This document shows positions 1-13,684 of a DNA stretch of 64,000 nt, piece by piece. Below the pieces are notes generated by a model that had not been told where the DNA came from, did no database searches, and saw nothing but the letters and a program-made list of their open reading frames with translations. Position numbers and translations under genes: made by a program. Source of the DNA: Diprion similis (Eukaryota > Arthropoda > Insecta > Hymenoptera > Diprionidae). The DNA lies in contig NC_060118.1 in NCBI RefSeq assembly GCF_021155765.1, positions 7,812,001 to 7,876,000 on the forward strand, written 5' to 3'. Each line of letters opens with the position of its first letter. Positions within the stretch are counted from its first letter, which is position 1.

Positions 1-345
1 AAAAAAAAAATTTGAGAGGCCAAATTTTTTGAAATTTCAAAAATCGTCAAAAAATGAAATCAATAAATTATATATTTTTAGTATTTTGTTTGATTTTCAA
101 TTCATGTCGTGGTGTATTGTTATCGATTCTGTCTTACTAAATTGAAGAAAAAAAATTTATGAAATTTTAATATGAATATTAAAAGGTCGCTCGAAAAGAT
201 CTAAAGACATGCGTCAAAAAATTGAAAAAAAAAAAAACTATGAGCGACCTTTCAAAATTCAAATTTTGAACTGAAACTTTCGGAAACTTATTTTTTTTTT
301 TTTGTCTATAAAATTATACCGTAACGAGAAAAAAAAATTCTGTGA
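1..345 (+). repeat. MITE fragment (GGGTGGCGC-TIR family), interior part
   Basis: This segment matches the interior of the complete 604-bp element at 50,877-51,480 in the same orientation. Shared blocks include the stretch around ATGTCGTGGTGTATTGTTAT, the AAAGGTCGCTCGAAAAGATC block and the TATAAAATTATACCG block. The left end lies outside the window, and the right terminal repeat is missing, so it is a truncated or decayed copy. Confidence 0.75.
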
Positions 346-589
346 CATGAGTAATTTGAAACCCCAATAATAACGATTTGCCTCCATTAAAAGTAAGAAC
401 TTAGGTTATTGGCGATAAAATAGCGTCGAGAATCAGGCTCTGACGTCATAGGAGATTTTTCAATACGCGAAATTGACAGAGAAATTGAACAACGATGCTT
501 ATCACGCTGTTGTATTGCAAAAATGACACTTTCGTTTACTACAACATTGGATTGGAAATTTCGTGCAATTTTTTCTAGACTTTTTTCAG

Positions 590-800
590 ATTTTACCGAT
601 TACTTTATACAGTTGTTGAGTAAGCAGTCGGTTGTTGATTTTTGATCTCAAATAACTTTTGAAAGAGTGGATTTATAAAAAAATGACAACAGACCTTTTT
701 TGTAGATGGTTCAATTTCCTACAAAACGATGTTTATCAATTTTGTGTACGACGCGTCGTTAGCTAATTATAAAAATCAAAAGTTAAATAATACAAATTTG
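590..800 (+). repeat. Diverged fragment related to the 34,960-35,652 element
   Basis: The block around 645-730 (CAAATAACTTTTGAA, then AGACCTTTTTTGTAGAT, then TTTCCTA) recurs in the same order near 35,450-35,530 inside the large MITE downstream of sim. No terminal repeats are visible here, so this is a relic. Confidence 0.5.
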
Positions 801-1160
801 TTAAAAAAAATTTCACACAATTAAAATCGCACAAATGATAAACCAATTGGAAGTTAACAAAATATTACCGTGACGAACTTAATTAACATTATACAATTAT
901 AAACATTATTCAATATGAAAACGTACGTAAAGTGAATTATCAGATTAGATCAGATTACTTTATTCAAAACACTAAGGACTTGCCGACCATTATAGTCCAG
1001 GTAATTCACCGAAAATATCAAAGAGAGAGAAAGAAATGCGGTTTATTACGTCCTGGAATCCCCTGAGGACTGTGCAGAGTACGAATTGCAAAAATTATTA
1101 TAGATATGTAAGAAAATAATATCAAGTGTGAAAAATATAATAATAAAAAATAAAAAATTA

Positions 1161-1163
<3 letters not shown>

Positions 1164-1193
<30 letters not shown>
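1164..1193. repeat. (AG)n microsatellite
   Basis: About 15 uninterrupted AG units. A short ORF on the minus strand across it is only the Ser-Leu reading of the repeat. Confidence 0.95.
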
Positions 1194-1195
<2 letters not shown>

Positions 1196-1779
1196 AATAC
1201 GAGTGATTGACGTATTATGTACCGGTGTAATTAGGTTCACCATTGGTGAGTATATGTGGGAAAAGGGCAGTTGGGGTCAGGAGCGTGGAGGTGATAATAA
1301 CCAGTAAAGACTGGCCGAGACGCATTGAGAATGCGTGAAATATCTACTCCCTTATATTTTACGAACCATCAAGGCACACCTGGTCTGACCGACAAACCCG
1401 TCAGTTGTCTCGTTCCGATAATCGTGCTATTTTGCAATTTTCAATTGGCGTGAAGCACAGCTCGCTCGGTGATTTAGCGCGGCTGTTGTTAAGGAAATTA
1501 CCGCATGACTTCAGTAATGATTATTCCATTCTTCGTCTTATTTCATCACAGCGAACGAAGTTCTTGCCGATGTTCAGTAAATGGAATCTAAACTGAAATC
1601 AAGGGAAGCAAAATTCGTCTGTTGTTTTTGGAATGGGTGAAAGTAACACCTTTTGATTTTCAAATCGAGTTACTAATTCTCAGGATATTTTTAAACACAT
1701 TCTGCTGTTCGAGATTCTCAACGTTTCTAAATGTGAAAAATAACTCGAGGCAGAGTAAAATTATTAACCCTTTTAGTCA

Positions 1780-2100
1780 CGCGTTATTTTTTTTAGTCAA
1801 ATTTTATAACTAGATAGTATTTTATGAGTTTTAGGATCGCTGATTGCGAATCTGAAATCGGATTTCAAAAATTCAACATGGCGGGTCTAATTTCAAACTC
1901 GATCGAATTATAATGCGCTTTTCGAGGTCGTTGATTGGATTTGCTGTACTGAATTTTTAAAATCTAACCTCAAAAAAATCCCTGGACAGAGTTTTTTCTC
2001 CGGATTCGATAAGATTTCAAATTTTCGCCCGTCATATTGAATCCGCCATCTTGAATTTTTATATTCGATTTCAAATCGAATGTGCAAAGAAATATTTTGC
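1780..2100. repeat. Degraded dispersed repeat with ATGGCGG/CCGCCAT motifs
   Basis: The sequence contains GATTGCGAATCTGAAATC followed by AAAATTCAACATGGCGG, and later the inverse (GAATCCGCCATCTTGAAT). The same pattern of words appears at 9,460-9,690. I read both as decayed copies of one dispersed family. No coding capacity is visible. Confidence 0.5.
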
Positions 2101-2676
2101 AAATTTCTCTAAATATACAAAAAATTGATGTAAAATAAGCGGTGAGAATGTTTATGACCACTCTATGACTCAAAGTGTTAAAATCATTTTCATTTCAAGT
2201 ATTCCTCGATACGCCTTATAAAGATGTTTAATTAACTGGAAGTTAAAACTCTGAGTAATCCTCTTCCACAATGCTCATATTCTTTCTCGTCTTTCCCTTC
2301 CACTTATATTCCTTGAAATTCACTTAAAATTTCGAGTTGCCTGATACAATTCCATAATGGATCCACGATCCATATTGCAAGAATGTATCACGTGCCAGTA
2401 AATTGAGACATCAGTTCCACCTCGAGAGGGATGTCGGTATCAGAGGAAGGTGACATCACGCTGCTAAAGAACGTGCCAGAGAGAAAAACATGGTCGTATT
2501 GAATTATCCATTTTTGCACGGAATCGCAAGAGAGCCGAGATAAAGACTGAGATTTGCAGCAAAGTCTTTAGTTCTTTCAGCCTCTTAAAGTATTAACTCC
2601 GACGTAACTAACTCCATTATTACTGATCTCCGCAGTCTTGTGTTTTTATACGTCACGTTGCGCCAATAAACCTGTC

Positions 2677-2677
<1 letters not shown>

Positions 2678-2716
<39 letters not shown>
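2678..2716. repeat. (TA)n microsatellite
   Basis: Uninterrupted AT dinucleotide run of about 39 bp. Confidence 0.95.
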
Positions 2717-2719
<3 letters not shown>

Positions 2720-3233
2720 AGTATTCGACTATCTACGTGTTTCGCGTTATCGCAGAAAAAAAAAATAAGGAGCAAAAACTTGACGTTTGAGATAGAAATT
2801 CGCCATCGGCACGCTTCCCCCGATAAAAACGTATCGATGCTGATTTGTTTTAGGCATGAGATTCGACGGAATAATACCTATGGGTGATAAATTCAGGGGG
2901 GGGGGTTGTTTTTTTTATTTCAACGGAGCTTGCAGAAAGCTTGCAGAGCTTGTGGTAACGGTGTTAATAATCGGGTTCCATGGAAATGTCATCGATCGTA
3001 TTTTTTTTCTCTCGCAAGTTGTTGGGGGACTTTTTTTCCTTTTTTTCTGGTATCCAGCAAATATAATTTTGGACCCAAATAAAATTTATTTGATTAATTT
3101 ATGCTAGATTCACATGCGGATAACTTCAATGCCGCTTCATGATGAAAGATATCGAAACTAAAAATCTAAGAATTTTTTATTGATTCTTGGTTTCACGGTT
3201 CGTCTCTTTTATTCCTCCTTGCTGATTGATGTA

Positions 3234-3264
<31 letters not shown>

Positions 3265-4589
3265 GCAATTAGGTGTTTATAATTACCTGAGTTTGAATAG
3301 AAACGAGAAAAAAAAAACAATATTCTAGAGTAAATTATGAAAAGTCATCAATCTTCAGAATCGTATTCAAGCACGAATTGTCGATAAATAATTGAGCGAA
3401 TTATTTTCTTAGATTTTTAATAGCTTGAAATTATTGTCGTTTCGAAAGATTTCGGTCTTTTTGAAAAAAGTACTACACGAACCGTCGAAAGAAAAAAAAA
3501 AAATAGCAATTCAAACACTTTCCCGTCAGTTTGCCGCTGTTCTTTAGCATAAAAAGGAAAAAAAAAAAAAAAAACGATTTCGAATTGAAAAATTTAGAAA
3601 TCGAAAGACATCTTCGTGTTTAAAAAATTTTGCCAAGACATTTTTCAGCTTACGTGTGCGGATAATTTTCAAGCCTAAAAAAAAAAAAAAAAAATCAATC
3701 AGGAAAGCTGGACGTCTTTTGCCGCTTTCGTACGCTTATAAGTCAATACGTGTAATGACTTTTTTATTTTTTTTTTTTATACTCTATAATTATGGAACTA
3801 GAATAGTCACCAGAGTAATTACGGTGAAAATCCATGTCTGGATTTAGAAATCGACTGGTTTAGAAAAATGTTTTATCTGGTTGAAACGGACGACGGTAGA
3901 AAAGACGCCACCCCTTCCCTCTCCCCCCTCCCCCTTCACCCTTCACCATTCCCTCTTCTTGAACGCCGTTCGTCGCTTATAACTGATCGTGCCCGCCTGG
4001 AAGACTGGGTGTGGAGACCTGCAGACATGAGGGAAAAGGGGTCCTCGGTAGGTCCACTGAAGATCCGGATTTTCATCCCCAAACCTCACACCTCGAGGTG
4101 GCATACCTACGACCCACCCGGGGGCCGTTTACGCAGGGACGCCAAGCGCCATTTTGGATAGGAGAATTCGTACAGCGGTACACCGATCAGTCACACTTAA
4201 CGTCAGGGTGAAGTGCCGAGCTAAGGGCTGCCGAGGTTGGGTGCTAGCCGAAGGGCTCCACCCGTGGGTGGGTCCCCCTCTCCTCTCCTCTCCACTCCTC
4301 TCTAGCTCCATCTCTCTCGCCCCAGGCTCGACCACGTCGCCTGGGGTTGCCGAACAAGGGAGAGAAGTTTGATTCGCCCGAGATTCCCGCTCCGCAATGC
4401 TTTCACCCTCCCGTAATCCTGAATCAGCTCGGGGAGAATCGTCGAGATTCAGTCACGAGGGGTTGACGCAGCGACGCAGTTACTGATATTGTCGCTCTGC
4501 TAATTGTTACTTGTGATCAGGCCCATTACTCGAGGCCCAGGAAACTCTGGATTAAATTCATCCCTCACACTTCTACTACCCTGACAAAT

Positions 4590-4614
<25 letters not shown>
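4590..4614. repeat. (CT)n microsatellite
   Basis: CT dinucleotide run followed by an imperfect CT-rich tail. Confidence 0.9.
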
Positions 4615-4620
<6 letters not shown>

Positions 4621-7401
4621 GTTTCTCTTTCACCCTCATACTCTTCGCTTGGACAGATGTTACACGTTCCTATACCTCTCGCGTTACTCTGGTGCTGCTA
4701 ATTTTTATGCACTGTTAGGTATGAAGAAATATTCAAGTTCCCACTTCTCTAGACTATACAATCCGATTGTCAATCTAACGCTGAATTTTGATTCTCGGTT
4801 TCGAAATCGATTATACAAAAATTGTTTGTATAGATTTGGTACTGCATATTGGATAATTTTAACGCTACACATATTTTATACTGCGTAACTACATTCACAC
4901 TAACTTCGGTGTTCAGAGAACGTTTATATCATTCCTCATCATTACACGTTTCTAAGTCAGAAAACACTTGACCAAAAAATGGGCAAAGAACGACGCTTTA
5001 GCTGGTTTATGGATGGACAAGCAATTTTCGTAAGATTCAGTTCCTCAACATCAGTTAGTCTGAACTCTGAAATGATTGCAAGAGATAGAATTCCAGTACA
5101 TCTATTTCGTTGTCTCTCTTGATATAAAAATAAACAGAAATATCTCGTTCTTTCTACATCGTGAGTCCAAAGATCGTCACACCATCATCGATTCATTGGA
5201 TTGTCAACCGTTGCAAAGAATTATTTACGGTAGATGTCGATACAACTTTGGCTACGTTAGTACCAGTGACGTAACGATCCTATTAAATTTTTTTCGAGGT
5301 AGTATTTTGTTCTTTGTGGTACACAACGGGGTTACAGCCAGTCAGGGAGCGGAGAAAAGCGATTTTTGAAAAATCGTTTTCCGTAAAGGCGATATTTCAA
5401 TTCATTAATATAAAATTTTTATACATATTGAGGTAAGCAAGATATCTCTGGACTGGATCATTGAAAATGAAAAACCAAAAAATACCTTCGATCAAGGACT
5501 GAAAAATATCTCCATAAAGTTTGTGTAAAAATTCGAGACTGATCGGTTCAACCGTTTCCGATAAATCCTGCTCACTGACATTGAAAACATAGTTTTGAGA
5601 AATTTCGAACGTTCCGGAGCGTCTTTGCAAATGTTCGCGTAACTTCGAGAATATACTTGTCGGATTGACATGAAATTTTCTATACATAAAATCTGCAAAA
5701 ATCGTTTTTCGAAAAATCCTGACTAGGTATATAACCTCTTAAGCCTTCGTTGTCCTCAGCCTTGGATTAAAGTCGCTGGCAACGAGAAGCTTCCCGTGAT
5801 TCTGATCATCATCGGCAATGGATGTCGTCGAGCTTAGCCATCATAGCTGCGATGTTCGAGAACGCGCGCACGTTTTACGCAGACGCTTGTATACATGCGC
5901 ACATTTGTGATTTGGTCCGGCTGTTGCCTCCTGAAACTTGAGAGACTCGGGTTTCAACCGTGCAGCAGGCGTCTAAACACAAGCTCGAATTCGTAATCAA
6001 TAAACCCTGGTAAACCCATCAACCTGCCTGCCTTCTCGCCCACCTCCTCACTCTCAGCCTTCCTCCCTCCTCTGGTTCACCGTGGCAAACCTCGTCGAGA
6101 CATTTGTGTTCGATATAGGTACACATACCTCATGCACCTTCTACCTACGCATGTATATACCTACACTTTTCTGTTTACTCGCTTACCGAATACCCTGTAG
6201 TGCCAATTTGCAAGTTAGTAGTTAGCCTCCAGTGTATAGCTTTCCAGATCCGTAAAGCATGTCGATCATACTCGGTGTTGACGTGAATTATGGTCTGCCA
6301 AAATGTCCAGATATCCATGGCACTCAGTTACAAGTTCCTATAACCTCAGCAAAGTGCTTTCAGACTTTCCTGAATTGACTGCAAGGAGTTTGGACTATTC
6401 ATCGAGGTGTTTCGTTGTTCGTGTTCTTCTCAACTGTCTTGACCGGTGTCCAATCGTTCTGCAGTTGAGAACTCTGGATACGAAGACACACCATCCAGGG
6501 ATGTTCGATTCTGAATCGATCTTCAGTAGAAACGATCTTTTTGGTGAGAAAAATCGATCTTTTGTATCGATTCTTCAGTCTTCGATATTCGAGAGAATCG
6601 ATTCTTTTACCTGCTTCTGGGTTGCGGGTGTTTGGGTTCCGAGGCAATAACAAAATGAAAAATCTTATTATGCCGAGACACTTGAAAATAGAATGCGAGA
6701 ACGCTTAGAAGAAAGAATAACTAGAGCAGAGAGTAAACAGTAGACATCGAGGTTAGGATCTTGGTTACTCGCTCGGTTTGAGGTTTCGATCACTCGCTTC
6801 GTTTGGAATTTGGCTTTTTGGGACACGTAATATGAAAAGATCGATCTTTAACCCTTCGATTTTAGTAGAATCGATTTTCACACACCCGATTCCGAATCGA
6901 TCCAGAGATCGATTTTTTACACAAGATCGAACAACCCTACTCCAATATCCTCTTGGGCCACCATGATGTCCCTGGTACGCTGAGAGCACGGCGACGAGGA
7001 GTCAGAGGAGTGAATAAGAGGGGGGATGGAGAGGCCCGCGTCTTGCTTTACGGTTCTTGACGTTACGCTGACGCGACACAATGCCCTCTTTTGCTGACTG
7101 GTCGCAGTCGTATCTAAGGATTGGGGCCCCGAACGAATATGTTGGCATGTTGGCTGATGTAGACGACACATTACGCGCGCCGAGTTCTGAACTCCATGCT
7201 CCGCAGTATAAAGTGTACATACATTTTGCTCAATATTTAAACCGCGTTGTAAGTTGTAACGAGCTCAGCGTACAATATCGGGAACTGCATCAGTATGTAG
7301 GTACCTGCAACAAACAACACCGAGGTCGTATGCGGATTTTGACTCCATGCTTCACTGCTTACAGCAGTCGACGACGTTTCGAGTTCCTCCACATATTGTA
7401 G

Positions 7402-7434
<33 letters not shown>
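7402..7434. repeat. (CT)n microsatellite
   Basis: CT dinucleotide run with one TTT interruption. Confidence 0.9.
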
Positions 7435-9439
7435 AGTTCTGTTCTGCTTCGAGCTGACTAATTGCAACCTCTGCAACAGCGGCTCGTGTTACTCGTCCCT
7501 TCAACTAATTGCATATTAAGTAAATAGCTCACTGCAGGTTATGCGACTGCCGATAGTTAGGCACAATCTGGCCAATGCTCGCCTTGTTCACACGCTGGCT
7601 ACATCATGTTTCTGCGAATTCATTGACTGACGTCATTCGGTATAGTCACTGTGATACTGAAGAAAGAACATCGGCGTTTCTTCGTCGTGTAGAAATTTTC
7701 ATCGCTTTCTCTTTACATCAATTTTCTCGCCACCAATTGATTTCATTGGTCGGATCTAACGGAATAAGTCAATCAAATCACTCAGTGTCTTGTTATGTCA
7801 GAACATCGATACGGTGAACGAAATTCGTCTGTCCACCAAAGTTGGATCATCCGAAATAAACTCATCGTCTCTACGGAGCTTTCCAATAAGAGGTTAAAAG
7901 TTTGGCGGAAATGGCAGCTTTCAAATTTCGAAGAGTAATTCGCTTGGCCTAAAACGTTCATAATTTCGCGCTTACACAGCTTATAATAGCGATGGCAAAA
8001 CTCATCGAAAGATCATAGAACAAATACCATGCTCATCTGAAACGAAAAAAGTCAGTTCCTTCGACAATTTTGTAACGGTCTCTTATATAATTTGCTAAAT
8101 AATCTATTCTAATCGTGATTAGAATTTTTTTTTCTCTCCACCGAGTAAGTACAGAGAATCCACTGTACATATATAGGTATGTATATACAGGAGCGTGCGT
8201 GATCCGGGAGTTTTTGAACAAACATATACCTATATGACCCCGCTCATTTTGTACACGCGACTGGAACGCGAGAACGTGCACGAGAAGAGCTGCAAAACAA
8301 TATTTGAAGAGATTTACGCCTTCGCTCGAATGTTTTCATAGCGTAAATCCACGGCATGCGCGACAAGGACGACAACTCGTTGCAAAATGTGAAGGTTTAT
8401 ATATTATATTTATGTTATAAATTGAATTTAAATGCAGAGAGCTGTATACATATATCTGTAGGGGGGCGTTCGGACTCACTTTCGATAAGAAAAAAAATTG
8501 TATAATTTTCTTTGAAGTGGAATTTAAAGCGTTTAAAATTTTTTTCGAGCTTCATTACAAGCCTCAGTTTTTTGACAATTTTTTTACCCCCCCTAGTCAA
8601 AAGATTTTAACAGCTAAAAATAATCAAAAACTTGGTGAATCTCTGTGTAATACGTTAGACTTTGGTTAAATTAAATTGTGAAAAATCTTTGAAAACTGAA
8701 TCTTAGACCGTGTCGAAAAGTATTTGAAATTAAAGTTTGGGTAGTTTATTGAAATAAATTTCGAAAAGTTGTAATTTTGTACGAGTTCTGTGCGTGATAA
8801 TGATAAATTTTTCTTAAGAAAAAAAAAAAAAAAAAAAAGGTTAAATTCCGCAAATCAATTCCAATTCATCGGGGGTTGTTACCGAAATGAGTTCGAGAAT
8901 AAGGGTGGCTTGCGAGTTCGTCTTGCAGATCCTCTTTAAAAGACTCGGAAGATTATATCCGGGCTCATCGTCAGCGTTTATTCTACATATCTGGCACGGA
9001 GTGACAAACAGTAAATTGGATTTCTCAGCCTCGGGAATGGAGAAGAAAGGGCTTATTCGTATGTTTGTTCTTTCAGTGGGACGGGCCGTACGTATCTATA
9101 TACAAGGCGACGCCCCCGCCCCCACCCCCGCCCCCGTAACCAGACTGCCATCCTTGCTATGTACTTCGCGGCAAGACATAAACTGCGCAAGGGATGCTGG
9201 GACACGAAGTATGCTAATAATTTAGGCCTTCTCTGTATATCTTACGTCACAGCGTCACCCACCAACCACCGTGTAGTATTCTTACAGCTATTCGAACGCT
9301 CTATTATTATACCTAGATACGGATGCAAAAATTTTGCTGGCAAGAAGAAATTCCCTAGAATCTATCGGTCGACAAGTGACAGTCAACCATAACCTCTCGC
9401 GAATTAATCCTTTCATGCATAAATCTTTCTTTATAGGTG

Positions 9440-9690
9440 ATTCACTTGAAATTTTGCATTCAAGGGCTTTTGGGGTCACTGATTAGAAATCTGTACTCGG
9501 TATTCGAAAATTTGAATGGTAGATACAATATGGCGGTTGTAGATTCAAAAAGTCATTTTATTTTGATAGATAGATCTTCATGTTACACGATTTTTTGAGT
9601 CAATGATTACGAATCTGAAGTTCAAATTAGAAAATTCAAAACAGTAGATTCATTATGGCGGACAAACAAAAACTATAACAAGAAAAAATT
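9440..9690. repeat. Second copy of the ATGGCGG dispersed repeat
   Basis: It contains GGGGTCACTGATTAGAAATCTG, then CAATATGGCGG, then a second internal round (GATTACGAATCTGAAGTTC ... TTATGGCGG). The same words occur at 1,830-2,060. It looks like two decayed units in tandem. Confidence 0.45.
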
Positions 9691-12600
9691 TTTGGTGTGT
9701 TTTAATAGTTCGGGTAGAAATTGGCATTCGGGTTTTCGTAGTAGATTAGCAGAAAATGTTTTTTTTTTTTTCCATGGAAAATTACGAATTTTGACCATTT
9801 GATTACATGTGCTATTTTTGCAGTAAATAAATAAATAAATTTTACCATTTTTTTAGACTTTAGACTTTTTTTTCACCGATACCAGAATATTGACACATTT
9901 TTAATATTTTACATGTAGTAAGAATGTATTATTATTAATGATACGCAGCTACAATGATATTTGAATAAAGAAAGAATGAGGAAAATATTAATTTCACGAC
10001 GCAGAATCGATGTTTTGCGATCTTACCTTAATTTGAAAACAAAATAGATAAATTCTTGATTTGAATTATCTGACTATTTCTTTCATGCATCAGAGAAAAG
10101 CTAAGGATTATACATATTGTTTTTAAATTCAATGGGATTTCATAGTTTGATTGAAAATCTTGTCTATTATATTTCGTAAAGAAAAAAAAACGTGAAAAAA
10201 AAAATCATTCATGACGTTTGATAACTTTTGTGACATGTTCTTGCGAACAGTAAAGAATCTTTATATTATCTGCTATATAATCTAAAAATTGGAGTCAGTT
10301 TCTAGATATTGAAAATGAGTCAATATTTATAGGCGAATATCTTTAAATCTATTAGAGTTAGGAAAATTCTATTTCAGTACTTTTTTATAGCGCGTGAAAT
10401 TTGCCATAAGAATCTGTATTTAAATAGTTTATAAATCAAGCCGTTTACGAGAAATCACTATTTTTCTAATTTCTTAATTTCTTTTTATCCATTATTTAAA
10501 TTGAAAGTGAAGAAAAAATAAAATAAGTACTTCTAAATATCAATATTAAGAGCTCATATTTGGCTGAAATATTATATTCGAGATGCTCTACCAAAATTTT
10601 GATGCGCATTTTGAAAAGCAAATTTCTTTTTCGGAATATCCTACATTCTAAACTTATAGGAATTCCTGACCTAGACTACGACGCGTTGAAATACGACGCA
10701 GTCAGAACTTGTGCAGAGAAAAATCCGAGTCAGTGAGTGAATCGGAGTAATCCCGAGTCTTTCGGAGAAGAGAGTCACCCGGTGTTTGATTGTCTTGAAA
10801 ATGATGCATCGTCAGAGCAAGGAAAACATCCCAACTCCACCCTTCGTAGCCTGCATGGCAAGTTTCTACGAGGCTGGAAGTTCGACGCTCGCTAGCTCTC
10901 AAAAGAAAAACGAATGGAAATATGCGGCGGAAACGGAGCTAAGCCGTTCGCTGGTTGCCAAGTCGTGCCTCGTGCCGGAATTTCAGTTTTCCCGACGCAT
11001 TGAGCTGGTCACGAACGCCCCAAAATCGCCCCGCCATCCACCTTCTTACGACCGTTTGGCTGATTTTTCAGGGGGTGGCTCAATGGCCGAAATGAATTTT
11101 TAACTTCCGTTCATTTTTCGGGACGATTCTTCGCTGAAAACCAATCCCAAAGTCTTCATTCAACGGTCACGAATCTTTTTCACCAATTCTCAATGCAGGT
11201 TCGATTATGTATATTCTATTTTTTACCGCACGCACTTCGTTTCACGCTCCGGATAGCTATAATATCGTAAATTTTATCTGCGACGATATCAGATATTTCG
11301 AGGAATTTTTAGACGTTGATTCATGAGGAAAATCGGCGACGATCGAATCGGAGTCATTTATTAATATTAATCGTACAGATTTCTTATACGATTTTATTGT
11401 TAGAGAATCAGTTAAAATTTTACCGATTTTTAAAGATTTCAAATGATTTCAGAATACGTGACAGAATCTTTTTATATGATCATGATTTCAAATGATCTTA
11501 AAATATTCATGACGTCCGAAAATTTTTATCAATTTCAGACAATTTTAATTGACATGTACATCGAATGATTTTCAAAATAATTTCAAGCGACGTCAAGGAT
11601 TTTTCGAGATCTATATGTCGTAAGAGAGATCTATATTGCAATAGTTTACGTATTTCTTCTTACATCAAACTTTTTCTCGTTGAAAAAGATGTTGAAAAAG
11701 TCAGGAAAATTGATTATCATTTTGATTGATTCAAAACCCCGACAATCAGCTGATCGATAAATTTAAACGAGATTGAAGTGTTAACTTAACAAAGTTTTAA
11801 ACAAAACACAATTTGATTTGCAATAGAAATGAACTTAGAAAAAAAAATTTGGTTTTAATGACCAAAATCTGGTCCTGACAACGAAATTTCAAAACATTAC
11901 TTTCCCACAACGAAAAACTCGAGTTGATTTTATAGCGCGTAGAAAATAAAATGTTTTTGTCATGTCTGAGAAAACGTTTCTCTCATCACAATTCCATAGA
12001 TTTTTTTGAGATTACGAAATCCGATCTGCACAGTAAAATCATTTTGTAAGGATTGAAAAACGATTTTTTAATCGTTGTAACTGAAAAAATTATCGTGCGA
12101 TTGTTATTTATACCGCATGAATTACATGCCAGATCAAAGAATGACAAAGATATATGCCATTGCGAATTGACAGGCTGATTGAAAAAAGTGTTATTTCTTT
12201 AAATAGACTAAATTAAAATCGAGATTTCGCATTTATAAGTATAAATTTTATTCAATTAAATAATCATTTCATTAATTTTGGTATTTACAATAAAATATTG
12301 TATCCTCACGTGAAAACTTTCCACCAAATCCATGTCTACAAACTGATTCCTTTAAAAAAGCTAAACGTTTTCTCTGAGTAAATATTCTACCTCGTTCCAG
12401 TTCACCGGGTTTGGGATTACCCGAAAATTGTGGAATTGCGAGTTCTCCAAAATGGCAAATTACCGAGATTGAAATCGCGAATTCCAGCCTCACCACCTCA
12501 ACCACCGTCATATATAATAATTCCATGGTGATGTATAATAATTCACGTTATGGCACGTTGTTTCGTCAGTGTTTATACGGCACCAGCTGAGCTGCCTTTC

Positions 12601-13658
12601 GGCACTTAGGAAAACACAAGCGACAGGTACAGGACCCACCCTCCGAATCCTTGTACCTACAGTCAGGATTCGGGATTTCCCTGCCTTAAAATAAGGCCCC
12701 TTCCTTAAGAAAGTCTCCGTTAATCAGGCTCTATTCCGTGAAAGTTTACTCCGTTTAAAAAACTTTCTGCTTCTCGGTGAAAATATAATAGAAATCGTAA
12801 CTTCAGACGAGCATCGTCATGGCTTTGACCATAAAAAAAGAGACCCAATTAAATTGAAGAAACTATCGTTTGGTACGTTTAATACGTTTAACTTACGGTG
12901 TTTAAGTGTTTTGTATTCTGTTTAACTTTGACATCGTCTTTCAAAAAAAGATATTGTATAAAAACCTGAAACGTATGTCGAAGGATCGATTAAACCTGAA
13001 AAAGTTTAATGGGCAGAAAAATATTGCAGATTTTACATTTCCTGTGGTGATTATGGTATATAGACAACACTTTGTTTTTAGTTAAAATCCTGTGGCAGGA
13101 TTTAAAAATCCGATAATACGAGTTACAATATGCTTTGTATGTAGATCCAGCGCAATTGATACGTAGATTTTGACTCCAACAGATGTAAAATCTACATGAA
13201 AAAAAATGTCCGAGACCATTTCAACCTGTCATCGACTACGCTAAATTAATTTACGATTCAAGGTAGCTAACAGCTGTTGAAACAAGTGTTTAAACGTACA
13301 ATTGGCATGCAGAGTACCTGCAAAACGCCACATCTGGATTGCATATTGAGGAAACTTTAGTGCCGATGGTGGAAGGAGGATGAATTTAGCAGTTTAGGAT
13401 CAGGTTGAGAACTGCGAGTAAAAATACCTGCGTCGAAAGTTTCGCCTGTGCATTATGCGGTACAATGAAGAGGCTACAACACCTTACTTTGCGAACACGT
13501 GTTACCTAGATTTTCCAAACTGGTATAATAAACCGTTAGTTACGACCTTTTGACCCTCCGTGCTTACGTCCCGCACTCTGCGACACATGGTTTGTATTAA
13601 GATAAGCTTTTCTCTACCTGTTAGCCGCACTCTTGCAGCCTGTCCAAACTCGTCACTC

Positions 13659-13684
13659 ACCCTCCTCCTCCTCCTCCTCCTCCC
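13659..13684. repeat. (CCT)n microsatellite
   Basis: About eight CTC/CCT trinucleotide units. Confidence 0.9.

Larger units (their letters stand above)
2101..9439. other. Non-coding region upstream of sim, no supported gene
   Basis: ORFs here are short and unlike any family I know. The stretch holds microsatellites ((TA)n 2,678-2,716; (CT)n 4,590-4,614 and 7,402-7,434), poly-A/T runs (for example near 3,237-3,264 and 8,820-8,838) and GC-richer islands at about 3,870-4,520, 5,740-6,250 and 6,950-7,480. The islands could hold a non-coding first exon or promoter of sim, but I cannot define one. A TATAAAG at 7,208-7,214 is the best single core-promoter-like word and is weak evidence on its own. 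Confidence 0.5.

Noticed and set aside
7208..7250. TATAAAG with a GTAAGT donor 40 bp downstream as the sim promoter and first exon
   Set aside because: The implied exon would be only about 15 nt, and nothing else supports it.
10786..11103. 105-codon plus-strand ORF in a locally GC-richer patch upstream of sim
   Set aside because: No recognisable domain, signal peptide, transmembrane segment or splice context; an ORF of this length is expected by chance where GC rises.
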